The position numbers and the translations under genes were made by a program. From Mixophyes australis (lineage: Eukaryota > Chordata > Amphibia > Anura > Limnodynastidae), in the NCBI GenBank assembly GCA_036250195.1, contig JAVHZZ010000017.1, forward strand, positions 1,736,001 through 1,800,000: 64,000 nucleotides of DNA. The letters are read 5' to 3'. The notes beneath the pieces are model-generated. The model had not been told where the DNA came from and made no database searches. It worked only from the letters and a program-made list of their open reading frames with translations. Within the stretch, counting starts at the first letter, position 1; each line of letters begins with the position of its first letter. Below, in pieces: positions 24,396-33,318 of the stretch.

Positions 24396-27123
24396 ATAAT
24401 GTAGTAATGTAGTAATCTATGTATGAAATGTAAAATTTACATAAATTCAAATTTGCAATATCATCCTAGACCCTAGTAACTCCTACTCTTGTTATAACAA
24501 TTCACTGGATTTTCTCTGTATTCATTTTAAAAACCCATATTCTCTCTCTGTAATAACATTTACTTTTTCTGCTCCTTGTTGTCCTATTAGTGCGCACCAA
24601 GACTGGAGTCACCGCCCCCAGGATTTTATCTGGATAACAGCTCGGAGGTATTTACTAAGATACAACTTTCTAAAAATATAAGTCTTCCCATCAGTGACCA
24701 CTTCACATTATATTAATTTTACACAGATGGAACATAATTGAAGTTGAGGCCATTGGGCCTTGGTGGTGGTGGCGGTGGGAGGTCTAAAGCAACAGCAAGC
24801 TGGGTGGAGGGGTGGGGCAGAAAAATGGAATCCAGATCAGATACCAGGTACAGCAGAGGATATGTGGAAAAATCAGATTTCTATTATGCTTCTGCTTATA
24901 TGAGTAATTTTTATATCTGGGCTTGCAAAACATTTAGATTTCTGTTGAGAACATGACAAAATATCCTACCCCACACTTGCTGCCTAGGTGTGATCTTTGG
25001 CTCAAAACTATCCTTTATTCCCCACATCCCATCTCTATCTCTCTGACCCGCTGACCAACATTGCTGTGTGACTGGATCATATAGCCCACTGAGCACTTTT
25101 TACAGTTGCAATCTGACCAATATACAATATATAGCACTTAACCTCATGTATCAAACTTACATTGTCCCATAGGTTGTAAGCTTGTGAGCAGGGTCCTCTT
25201 ACTTCTCTGTCTGTCTGTATTACCCAGTACTGTTTTATTACTGTGTTTGTATCCATTTGTAAAGCACTATGGAATATGCTGGCGCTATATAAATAAATGA
25301 TGATGATGATAGTACCAGAGGTAGCAAAAGTCAACACAAAGCCCAGGAGTAGAGCTGGACATCGGGAAATCTTCTACCTCCTGATAAAATTGATCTCTTT
25401 AGGATCGAGTGTTTGATTCCTGAGGGTTTCCCATTTCATGCAATGTTTGTAAATATCTGCTAAATTACACTATCAGCTACTATGATATCCTACTATTAGT
25501 CTGGGGATGGTCTTCTCATTTGTTTGGTTCATGTGAAGTGCTATCCTGTTTTACGAGTACTAGGAATGTATCTTTGGCTGTAGCTCCTAAAATTTCAGTC
25601 CATTATTGGTATTTGGCTTCCGCATGTAGATTAATATAACAGACGCAACACAAATATAATCTGCCTTGTTTGTTAAACCATGCGCATGTCCTTTTGGCTT
25701 TGTCTACCTGTTTCTTTTATTAAGCTGACATTCTGCTATCTATATGTCCTCTTTTTAATTTCTGTCCAATGCCGTCTACTTCTACTACTGGGAATGTCTT
25801 GTTATGATTGGTTACTGCAAGTTACAGCTCATCTGTGATATCTCCATCAGCTTAAAAAAACAAAACAACTTAATGCACATGCAGCCCCAGGAGTGAATTG
25901 CGTAAAACTAATGGTTGCTTCATGGTTAGGATATTGTACCTGTGTACATGGTTTACCCCATTGTGTAGTCATTCTTTTCATATGCATACATTTTATCAAC
26001 AGTCAGAATTCTCAGCATCTGATGAAGTGAAGACAACTGAAGATGCTGGATGTGAAGTTCCCATCAATGAGGTATGGTGGCTTTTTGACTTCATATTTAG
26101 ATGGATTCTATTATCCTCTGCAAAAGGTCTGATTGGCGGAAACAGATAGATCAAGGGGCGGCTTTGCTAAGTGCAGATAAGGCGCACAACTGTGTCTAGT
26201 TTTGCACTGTTATTTTAATGAGCTAGTTTGGGAGGAGAAGCTGCTTTTAGGGAAGCAACTGAATGTTTTGATGTTTGTATATGAGCCTTAGAGCTTCTGT
26301 AGTTCATCACATGACTTTATTAGAACACATAATGGTGAAGGAAGCTGGTAAAATTCATTATGTCCGCACAATTTGTGGTCTTTAATTAAGTTACATTCAG
26401 AGGAGGGAATTCAATTGACAGCATTACTCGTGAGAATAACGCGTTCCTTGCACTATTATTGTTACTACGGTAATAGTGCACATTATTACCGTTAGTACGG
26501 TAATCTCAACATTGATTTTTGCTTGCAGCTCTGAAAGCCTTGAGTAGAGAGCCGCGTTAAAATTATCGTACTAACGATAATAGGGCGTGGGCTGCGTTAT
26601 TCTCACGAGTAACGCTGCCAATTGAATTCCCCCATAGAACATCCAGGCCTGCGATAATAACTAATCCTTGTTACATTTACTAAGATCAGTATCAGTTTTC
26701 TTAGCAGGCTTGGACTCAAACTTTTTTCCCCTACAGAATACACATGAGAAACAGACAGCAACAGAACGTCTTCATGCTCTATGCAGCTTGGTCTCAGACT
26801 GTACACCATCCCCACCAGAAAGACCGCATGCCTCCATTGACAACATCCCTTCTTCCGTTCCCGTGGTCATCACTACATCACCGCAGGTGGACACAAGAGA
26901 GATCACCATCGAGAATGATGCACAAGCAGATTTTTCATTCTTCTGTTTGTGCTCATGGTGCTGCCTTCCAGCAGACCAGCAGCAGCGGAGGCAACAGCAA
27001 ACATCTGGCCCCCGGAGATCTCGTCTTCAGTCCCTGTGGAGGTGGATTCGTAAAAGATGTGGAAGGGTGGTTTCTGCGAGCAACATCAGTGGAAACCAAG
27101 ACAATGGCAGCGCTGGGAACTGA
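20241..27123 (+). CDS. Unrecognised multi-exon gene with tandemly duplicated 20-residue exons
   Basis: Predicted 276-aa protein from eight exons: 20227-20318 (ATG at 20241, with G at -3 and G at +4), 21750-21809, 22477-22536, 22740-22799, 23300-23359, 24591-24647, 26003-26071 and 26737-27123. Every intron begins GT, ends AG and is phase 0, and the frame stays open across all junctions to a TGA. Exons 2-6 are paralogous, sharing a [E/D]xVSxPxSxPP...FYxxSS pattern, and their flanking introns are also similar, showing repeated exon duplication. The last exon adds a Ser/Pro-rich stretch, a Cys cluster (FCLCSWCCLP), a Gln/Arg run and a basic Trp-containing segment. There is no signal peptide and no domain I recognise. 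The intracellular role is unknown; the Cys cluster beside a basic helix suggests membrane attachment (inference). The structure is well supported, the function is not. Confidence 0.8.
20662..21423. mobile_element. Inverted-repeat element with a nested MITE (intron 1)
   Basis: The ends GGGCCAGATTCATGTTCAGA and GGACTTGAATCAGGCCCT are inverted relatives. Nested within is the second copy of the 18442-type MITE (about 20800-21104, ending AACGAATCAGGCCCA). Confidence 0.5.
21750..21809 (+). CDS. Exon 2 (duplicated module A)
   Basis: 60 bp, TTGTCTTAG|GAGAGT ... TCGGAG|GTATTT, encoding ESVSSPKSPPQ...SSSE. It is the closest paralogue of exon 3. Confidence 0.85.
21985..22440. other. Insertion within intron 2
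   Basis: Interrupts the otherwise similar intron sequence of modules A and B. It contains repeated TAGTGCCCCCTT motifs and a GC-rich patch. Not classified. Confidence 0.4.
22477..22536 (+). CDS. Exon 3 (duplicated module B)
   Basis: 60 bp, encoding ESVSRPQSPPR...SSSE. The acceptor side (CCCGGTTGTCTTAG) and the downstream intron (ATATATAACTTTCTAAAGAT) are nearly identical to those of exon 2, so this is the most recent duplication. Confidence 0.85.
22740..22799 (+). CDS. Exon 4 (duplicated module C)
   Basis: 60 bp, encoding EDVSSPGSAPP...SSLA. Donor GTAAGT. The intron before it is only 203 bp. Confidence 0.85.
23300..23359 (+). CDS. Exon 5 (duplicated module D, most diverged)
   Basis: 60 bp, encoding CCAPTPDTALEKYLLNYTFK. 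The protein similarity is weak, but the downstream intron matches that of the other modules (ATAAGTCTTCCCATCAGT), which shows common origin. Confidence 0.75.
24305..24391. repeat. (TA)n microsatellites in intron
   Basis: Two adjacent TA runs separated by AAAAAATCA. Confidence 0.9.
24591..24647 (+). CDS. Exon 6 (duplicated module E)
   Basis: 57 bp, encoding CAPRLESPPPGFYLDNSSE, one codon shorter than its siblings. Acceptor TCCTATTAG, donor GAG|GTATTT. Confidence 0.85.
24955..25312 (+). mobile_element. L2-like LINE 3' fragment
   Basis: A decayed RT-tail sequence followed by GTAAGCTTGTGAGCAGGGTC, GCGCTATATAAATAAATGAT and a GATGAT microsatellite tail, the 3' end style common in amphibian L2-like LINEs. 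Intronic. Confidence 0.6.
25313..26002. other. Intron 6 remainder, nothing further seen
   Basis: No additional exon with matched splice sites and an open phase-0 frame was found. Confidence 0.4.
26003..26071 (+). CDS. Exon 7
   Basis: 69 bp, TTATCAACAG|TCAGAA ... AATGAG|GTATGG, encoding 23 residues rich in Glu/Asp/Thr. Not obviously part of the duplicated series. Phase 0 on both sides. Confidence 0.78.
26403..26634. mobile_element. Complete MITE, gggaattcaattg type, intron 7
   Basis: About 40-bp terminal inverted repeats: GAATTCAATTGACAGCATTA at the left against the complement of TAACGCTGCCAATTGAATTC at the right. The interior has short palindromes of the form TACGGTAATA. It lies about 100 bp upstream of the terminal exon. 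A partial relative is at 13297-13512. Confidence 0.85.
26737..27123 (+). CDS. Exon 8 (terminal coding exon, 128 aa)
   Basis: Acceptor TTTTTTCCCCTACAG. The open frame agrees with exon 7 and ends at TGA 27121-27123. It contains SPPERPHAS, an acidic stretch, the Cys-rich FCLCSWCCLP, a Gln/Arg run and the basic RSRLQSLWRWIRKRCGR. No canonical AATAAA was found downstream before the retrotransposon at 27846. Confidence 0.8.
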   Translation, partial: NTHEKQTATERLHALCSLVSDCTPSPPERPHASIDNIPSSVPVVITTSPQVDTREITIENDAQADFSFFCLCSWCCLPADQQQRRQQQTSGPRRSRLQSLWRWIRKRCGRVVSASNISGNQDNGSAGN

Positions 27124-27845
27124 GACATACCATCATGCGGCATACAGGGTGAGCTCATGTCTTGCACTGAAGGGTTAAGTTGTTACATAGTCTGATTCTA
27201 CACATACTAACCTAGGAAACACCTTTATTGTACTGATGCACTATCCACAATGTTCTACACATATATACACCAAGAAAATAATAATCAGATTCTGTTGGCT
27301 GAATCCCAAGGATTCAACTGAACACAAATCTTCCTAAACCTGCTAGGAATTATCCACATTTTAATCCAAATTCAGGATTCTGTACATCAATATATTTTAC
27401 ATATAATACATTTTCCACATTTAGAAATATAGCTGTAACATAAGTCTTCTAGTTTTACTCTTTCCTTCACCATCAGCCATCTAAAGATACAATATATTTA
27501 CATAAATTAGTGGTCTTAAGTATGGATTTAACCAAATCCACCAGAGATCTTTAATTCTTCATATAAAACCTGCACATACTACAAATGTATTAGAAACATG
27601 AAATTATCTGATAGAAGAGGACTGGTGACTGTATCCGTCAGTGCAAGACATTTCCCCTGTTCATGAGCACGGAAAGATGGACACTGTTGCTGATTTAACA
27701 CCAGATGTTTCATATAGATATATAGATATATAAATATATAGATCTATTTGTTTAATTTAGATATACAGATATAGATGTTTATGTAATATGCTTAAAATAT
27801 TGGTAGTTACAAAAAAACAAAAAAAACAAAAAAATTATTATAAGA
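27124..27845. other. 3' UTR or intergenic, AT-rich
   Basis: Contains an ATAGATATATA-rich run (about 27715-27775). No AATAAA or further gene was identified. Confidence 0.4.
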
Positions 27846-28973
27846 GTAAGAGAGGGCTGGGATTAGAAGTGATATAAACACTGAGGGTGCATGTAGATGA
27901 AAAGGTTAAGGTGACTGGCGGGTCAGGTTCAGGGCAGGATCATGCGTCCTCCCTGGCAGGTCATCGAGTGTCCCCTGCATGATTGCCTCAAATTTAGTTG
28001 ACCCAGGTCAGCGAGCAGGTCCAGTCGCGGTCGGCTGACCGTAGTTTGTTTACTTTAGCACTGTTGGTGGATGCGGGGACTGCGGCTCCTGGGCCGGGGA
28101 GCTCTCTTTCTGTTTCTCCCTCTGCAGGTTCGGCTGGTTGTGTGACATCAGGTCAGAGGTCTGGGCGTGCTTCTTATGCGGAAGCCGCATCTACGGCCCT
28201 GGTGGGCCCGTCATCACGTGTGGAAGGTGGTAGTCGTGGATCAGTTGGTGAGCATGCCAGTAGGGTGTCTGGTTCTAGCTCTGATTCTAGCTCTTCTACC
28301 TCTGGGAGTGAGGTTCCGGACAGGTCTGGGAGGGCAGACACAAGATTGATGAAGCTCCTGGAGAGGAAGTTGTGTAGTACCTGCCATAGGGCGGGGTTGG
28401 AAGGTGTTGGTTCCAATGAAGGAAGCAGGATATCGAGTGACGATGTGGTGCGCTGTTCCAATACAGCCGTCAGGGGGATATTAGGTGCCGGGTGTGTGAT
28501 AAGATAGGCACAGGTTGTTTTGTGGATATGTTTGCCATCACTAATAAGGCTACAGATGATTTGGCAGCATCAAGGTCACGCTCTGGCGTGTTGACGAGGC
28601 ATATCGAGAAATTGTCATACCTGGTTATTGAAATTGACACTGTTGCAGGGTGTTGTAAGCTTCCAATGGAGGAAGTAGCTAAGTTGAGGGGTGTGATTGA
28701 TTCGTTTCAGGGTGAGTGTAAGGTGCAGTAAAAACAGGTGCAGTCACTGCTTGGCCTGCTTAATTTTGCTTGTAGAGTGATACCCATGGGTAGGGTTTTT
28801 TGCCAGAAGTTAGAGAGGGCTACGGTTGGGATTACAAAAGCAAGGCATTTTGTGAGGATATCCAAGGAAATTAGAGATTATATGGCTATGTGGTGCGTGT
28901 TCTTGGAAAATTTTAAATGAGTTTGAAGCTGCTTTGTTTCGGCTTGAGTGTGTAAAGGCTTTTTTCATGGCTT
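27846..28973 (+). pseudogene. Ngaro/DIRS-type element X, 5' part (gag and RT fragment)
   Basis: Begins with GTGATATAAACACTGAGGG, shared with the A repeats of the neighbouring element. A Ser/Gly-rich Gag-like frame runs to about 28505, then shifts frame into CDKIGTG...VDMF, a Gag core pattern of DIRS-type elements. From about 28595 it reads reverse-transcriptase thumb and connection sequence (QSLLGLLNFACRVIPMGR), so most of RT is deleted. Stops at 28728-28730 and after 28917 confirm it is dead. The Gag frame has no ATG at its opening. Confidence 0.75.
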
Positions 28974-29197
28974 TCAGAAATACAACATAGGGATTGAATG
29001 AGACCGAGGTGATATAAACACTGAGGGGGCAGGCAGAGGAAAAAGTACAGGCATACCAGGAGTTAACTTATCTGGGTTGTGGTAGAAATCTGAGTTATCC
29101 AATCAGTGGAGCCGGAAGGGGAGGGGTTTGCTTTCCTGAGGAGGCTTATAACATATAGGAAAAGGATGTGACTTCCTCTTGCCGGATAGATTTGTTA
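28974..29197 (+). repeat. Ngaro A1 split repeat
   Basis: Starts AATACAACATAGGGATTGAA and ends GCCGGATAGATTTGTTA. Nearly identical to A2 at 31364-31582 and its tandem copies. Confidence 0.85.
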
Positions 29198-29483
29198 AGT
29201 GAGTATGGGCTCTCTGCTGTCCTGGTAAGTATTGCTACATAAACTGTTTTTTCACTGTGTTTTTTAACTGTGTTATACTGTTTTTGGTATTGCATTTATT
29301 GCTGTGATCGTGTTTATTTAAGTTGTATTTTCAGTGTTCTTTTCTTTTCACATTTCTTCCCAATCCATTCTCCTCCTTGTTTTCTCCACCTTATCTTTTT
29401 CCCCTAGTTCTTGTCCCTGCCCCCCCCCCTTTCCCCTCTCTCTTTTTCTTGTTTGTTTTTTGTTACCTTTTCCTTCCCCCATT

Positions 29484-29810
29484 ATGCTCCGGGCCAAGAG
29501 AGTTAGGGTTCCACCCCACCGCCTCCCTGAGGCTTGTTCCCCCCCCTCGGCCCTTAGTAAGCGGCGAGCCCAGATCCGGGCCTCGCCGATGGGTGTTTCC
29601 TCTTCCCCCCTCTCGGGTAGTGGGGTGGGTGTCCCCGGCGGTTCCGCGGCGGCTAAAAAAATTTCTGCGCATGCGCGATGACGCGCACGCACGCGCATGC
29701 GCGATGACGCGCACGCACGCGCATGCGCGTCAGTCCATCCCGATTCCGGCGGCCATGTTAGATGCGGGCGCTCCAGGAGCGCCCGTGGATGCCCCTGCAG
29801 CCCAGTAGAA
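29484..29810 (+). pseudogene. Ngaro Y ORF1 N-terminus, truncated by internal deletion
   Basis: ATG at 29484 opens a basic, Pro/Ser-rich Gag-like frame (MLRAKRVRVPPHRLPEA). It ends in a CpG-rich segment with a duplicated 32-bp block of alternating purine-pyrimidine (gcgcatgcgcgatgacgcgc, about 29665-29730). The rest of gag, RT, RNase H and the recombinase N-terminus are missing before the recombinase starts near 29799. Confidence 0.55.
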
Positions 29811-30089
29811 TTGACAAGGTTGTATAGGGATATGTCTCCTGCTCCCGGTGGTTATTGGCTTAGACATAGTAATGGTTTTCCCCTTACAAAGTTTCAATTT
29901 TCAGCGGTATTCAAAATATGCGTGGTTAAGCTTGGTTTGAGTGCAGCGGACTATGGGACGCATTCCTTTAGGATAGGGGCAGCTACGGTAGCGGCAGAAG
30001 AAGGTGTGTCTGAGCAGAGCATTATGGCTTTGGGTAGATGGAAGTCTAAGTGTTTTAAGCGGTATGTCAGGCCAGCTGTGGCGCTCTAG
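29799..30089 (+). pseudogene. Ngaro tyrosine recombinase C-terminal fragment (Y)
   Basis: Encodes the catalytic C-terminal part of a DIRS/Ngaro tyrosine recombinase: THSFRIGAAT (H-x-x-R motif), GRWKS with Trp at 30039-30041, and the nucleophile Tyr in KRYVRP (30063-30065). The frame is open to TAG at 30087-30089, but the N-terminal Arg-containing half is deleted, so no full enzyme can be made. It is about 10% diverged from the recombinase fragments in the tandem units. Confidence 0.85.
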
Positions 30090-30340
30090 CCTTAGACAGG
30101 GCGATGTAATAAGGCTGACCTATGACGTTGCGTTGCTTACCTTGTTGAAAGGGAGCGCGGAGGGTTTTGCCATTTCTTTTCTCCGGGGGCCTGATTGGCG
30201 GTGGCACCCCGGGGTTTCCGGTTTTACCTCCGCATGGGTCACCCTGCGTTATGCGCGAATGTGGCATTTTTTTGTTTTCAGTATTAATTATGTTTTACGT
30301 TTTGCCATTTAATTTACTACTAATAAATTACTCCATGTTG

Positions 30341-30343
30341 CAG
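30341..30343 (+). promoter_or_regulatory. Candidate 3' splice site before the hydrolase frame
   Basis: TACTAAT (30318-30324), a good branch-point match, lies 20 nt before CAG at 30341-30343. The arrangement repeats in each tandem unit and is broadly kept before the diverged hydrolase at 37550. It suggests the hydrolase is expressed from a spliced RNA (inference). Confidence 0.35.
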
Positions 30344-30380
30344 GTGTACGTCAGGATGGGAGGATGGGAGGAGTTTTTGA

Positions 30381-30914
30381 CTGGTAGGCCATTCATTTGT
30401 TTTTTGGGCCGGTAAGAGCGGCCCTGCTCATGATGTGAGCAAATTTTCCAGGGCGGAGTCAATAAGATGGATAGGTGTTAGGGGTATGCGTTGGGAATCT
30501 CTGTTGAAGATACTAAAAGACACAGAGAGTAGGTTTGGGCGCCCTTTAGAACTTGTAATTCACCTTGGGGGGAATGACCTGGGTAAGTGGTCCAGTTTAG
30601 AGCTCATTGAACATATAAGATCTGATGTCGGGGCCATTAAGTTACATTGGCCAACAGTTCACCTTACATGGTCCGATATTATCCCTAGGCGCAATTGGAG
30701 AGGGGCGGATAAACCAGCACGGATTGAGAAAGCTTGTGGGAAGGTAAATAGGGCGGTTCGGAAGACCTTTCAGGAAGTAAGTGGTGGCTGCATTAGTTAT
30801 CCGTCCATAAGGGCCGTGTTGACGCAGTACTATAGGCCCGATGGTGTACATTTGTCTGATTTGGGTATGGCATACTTTATAGAGCAGATATTTGGTTTTC
30901 TTGTTTGGCTATGA
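30381..30914 (+). pseudogene. SGNH/GDSL hydrolase domain of Ngaro Y, unit 1
   Basis: Ngaro elements of vertebrates carry an SGNH-type hydrolase frame after the recombinase. Visible motifs: GHSF with the catalytic Ser codon at 30393-30395, GGND (Asn codon 30573-30575) and DGVH near the end, so the Ser-Gly-Asn-His set is intact. A TGA at 30378-30380 stands where the diverged downstream copy has TGG, just ahead of the Ser block, and no in-frame ATG lies between it and the Ser. It ends with TGA at 30912-30914. The role in the element's cycle is unknown. Confidence 0.8.
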
Positions 30915-30967
30915 GAGGTCGGTTGGTGGCGGGCTGCGGTTCCTGGTGGGAAACCTTAGCTGTAGCA

Positions 30968-31364
30968 GTAAGCAGCCCAATCAGCGGCCATTTTGTTACA
31001 TTGAAGGCGTAGTAGGCACTCTCCTCTTAAAGGGATTGGGCAATTAGCAGAATAGCCCTTCGGGGTTAAGGGGCTCCGCTTAGGCGGGCCGGCCTCAGCT
31101 AACATGCCAAATGGGGGAGTTTGGCATTTTACGCCTAGTCGAGTCCAAATTAGTTTGGACGGAATTTACAACTAGTAGGTGTGGCCTGGATGCTGATTGG
31201 TCTGTTTATGTTGGCCACCAATTTTTCCCCAGCAGGTTTCGCCTATAATAAATTCCTGACCTTTCAAACGCCAATTCAAGTCTCTGTGTCGTTATTTTAG
31301 TTGTTAAGTTAACTCTGGTAAAGGTTAAAGATGGTATAGAAGGTTGTCCACCATAAGCGGTTTA
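30968..31364 (+). repeat. Ngaro B1 split repeat, unit 1
   Basis: Starts GTAAGCAGCCCAATCAGCGG and ends CCATAAGCGGTTTA. It contains the only AATAAA-type signal downstream of the hydrolase (CCTATAATAAATTCCTG at about 31250). It is paired with B2 at 31640-32036, about 397 bp each. Confidence 0.85.
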
Positions 31365-31582
31365 ATACAACAGAGGGATTGAATGAGACCGAGGTGATAT
31401 AAACGCTGAGGGGGCAGGCAGAGGAAAAAGTACAGGCATACCAGGAGTTAACTTATCTGGGTTGTGGTAGAAATCTGAGTTATCCAATCAGTGGAGCCGG
31501 AAGGGGAGGGGTTTGCTTTCCTGAGGAGGCTTATAACATATAGGAAAAGGATGTGACTTCCTCTTGCCGGATAGATTTGTTA
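31364..31582 (+). repeat. Ngaro A2 split repeat, unit 1
   Basis: AATACAACAGAGGGATTGAA to GCCGGATAGATTTGTTA, following B1 directly. Repeated at about 33768 and 36172. Confidence 0.85.
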
Positions 31583-31639
31583 CTCACCCACCCATCCCAT
31601 ATTGTGGTATTGATATTGGACTTGTGTTTGCAAGTGGCG

Positions 31640-32036
31640 GTAAGCAGCCCAATCAGCAGCCATTTTGTTACATTAAAGGCGTAGTAGGCACTCTCCTCTT
31701 AAAGGGATTGGGCAATTAGCAGAATAGCCCTTCGGGGTTAAGGGGCTCCGTTTAGGTGGGCGGGCCTCAGCTAATATGCCAAATGGGGGAGTTTGGCATT
31801 TTACGCCTAGTCGAGTCCAAATTAGTTTGGACGGAATTTACAACTAGTAGGTGTGGCCTGGATGCTGATTGTTCTGTTTATGTTGGCCACCAATTTTTCC
31901 CCAGCAGGTTTCGCCTATAATAAATTCCTGACCTTTCAAACGCCAGTTCAAGTCTCTGTGTTGTTATTTTAGTTGTTAAGTTAACTCTGGTAAAGGTTAA
32001 AGATGGTATAGAAGGTTGTCCACCATAAGCGGTTTA
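31640..32036 (+). repeat. Ngaro B2 split repeat, unit 1 (right end of Y)
   Basis: Differs from B1 at a few sites (TCAGCAGCC, TTAGGTGGGCGGG). It ends GGTTTA, directly joined to the recombinase reading FIGELLASS of element X. Repeated at about 34044-34440 and 36448-36844. Confidence 0.85.
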
Positions 32037-32494
32037 TAGGTGAGTTGTTAGCTTCATCTAGATCGGCAATCGGTTCAGGGTTACTTCACAGTAATGTTGT
32101 GGTTAAGAATGATAACATAGCTTGTAAGATCCATAGATCGAAGACTGATCCTTTGGGTAGGGGGCGGTGGATTACCTAGCATCGTAATCAGGATATTGCA
32201 GTTTGCCCGCTTGAGTTTACAAGATTGTATAGAGATATGTCCCCTGCTCCTGGTGGTAATTGGCTTAGGCACCATGATAGGTACCCCCTTACGAAGGTCC
32301 AGTTTTCCGCGGTCTTTAAGAATTGTATTGCTAAACTTGGATTGGATACAGCAGACTATGGGACTCATTCTTTTAGAATAGGAGCGGCTACAGTAGCGGC
32401 GGAGGAGGGTGTGTCGGAACAGAGTATCGTGGCTTCGGGTAGGTGAAGGTCTAAGTGTTTCAAACAGTATGTTAGGCCAGCTGTTGCGCTTTAG
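32037..32494 (+). pseudogene. Tyrosine recombinase fragment of element X, unit 1
   Basis: Reads from just after the first catalytic Arg region (IGELLASSRS) to the C-terminus. Two nonsense codons: TAG at 32177-32179 and TGA at 32444-32446, the latter replacing the Trp of the GRW motif and so lying before the nucleophile Tyr. HSFRIGAAT is kept. Its left half is not at 28973, so X had an internal deletion as well as the insertion of Y. Confidence 0.85.
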
Positions 32495-32784
32495 GCTTAA
32501 TAATGCGATGTGGTAAGGCTGACCCATGACATGCGTTGCTTGTCTTGTTAAAAGGAGGCGTGGAGGGATTTGCCATTTCTTTTCCCCGGGGGCCTGATTG
32601 GCTTGTGGCACCCCGGGGTTTCCGGTTTTACCTCCGCATGGGTCACCCTGCGTTATGCGCGAATGTGGCATTTTTTTGTTTTCAGTATTAATTATGTTTT
32701 ACGTTTTGCCATTTAATTTACTACTAATAAATTACTCCATGTTGCAGGTGTACGTCAGGATGGGAGGATGGGAGGAGTTTTTGA

Positions 32785-33318
32785 CTGGTAGGCCATTCAT
32801 TTGTTTTTTGGGCCGGTAAGAGCGGCCCTGCTCATGATGTGAGCAAATTTTCCAGGGCGGAGTCAATAAGATGGATAGGTGTTAGGGGTATGCGTTGGGA
32901 ATCTCTGTTGAAGATACTAAAAGACACAGAGAGTAGGTTTGGGCGCCCTTTAGAACTTGTAATTCACCTTGGGGGGAATGACCTGGGTAAGTGGTCCAGT
33001 TTAGAGCTCATTGAACATATAAGATCTGATGTCGGGGCCATTAAGTTACATTGGCCAACAGTTCACCTTACATGGTCCGATATTATCCCTAGGCGCAATT
33101 GGAGAGGGGCGGATAAACCAGCACGGATTGAGAAAGCTTGTGGGAAGGTAAATAGGGCGGTTCGGAAGACCTTTCAGGAAGTAAGTGGTGGCTGCATTAG
33201 TTATCCGTCCATAAGGGCCGTGTTGACGCAGTACTATAGGCCCGATGGTGTACATTTGTCTGATTTGGGTATGGCATACTTTATAGAGCAGATATTTGGT
33301 TTTCTTGTTTGGCTATGA
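32785..33318 (+). pseudogene. SGNH hydrolase domain, unit 2
   Basis: Identical in protein sequence to unit 1, with the same TGA just before the Ser block (32782-32784). Confidence 0.8.

Larger units (their letters stand above)
21700..24740 (+). repeat. Tandemly duplicated exon-plus-intron modules
   Basis: Each of exons 2-6 is followed by related intron sequence (tataagtcttcccatcagtg, then ggttgaggttgaagccat and a ggtgggtggtctacagcaa segment in several). The module boundaries have drifted by indels and later insertions. Confidence 0.85.
28974..32036 (+). mobile_element. Ngaro-type element Y with A1...B1-A2-B2 split direct repeats
   Basis: A1 (28974-29197), an internally deleted coding region (ORF1 start, recombinase C-terminus, SGNH hydrolase), then B1 (30968-31364), A2 (31364-31582) and B2 (31640-32036). 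This split direct repeat order is the known hallmark of Ngaro retrotransposons, which integrate with a tyrosine recombinase and make no target-site duplication. It sits inside the recombinase region of another element (X). Confidence 0.85.

Noticed and set aside
29323..29808. 161-codon frame as a complete protein
   Set aside because: Its first half is an untranslated pyrimidine-rich leader. Only the part from the ATG at 29484 resembles ORF1, in a different frame, and it is cut by a deletion.
32081..32671. 196-203 codon minus-strand frames repeated in the 2404-bp units
   Set aside because: They are antisense shadows of the recombinase fragment and repeat only because the unit repeats.
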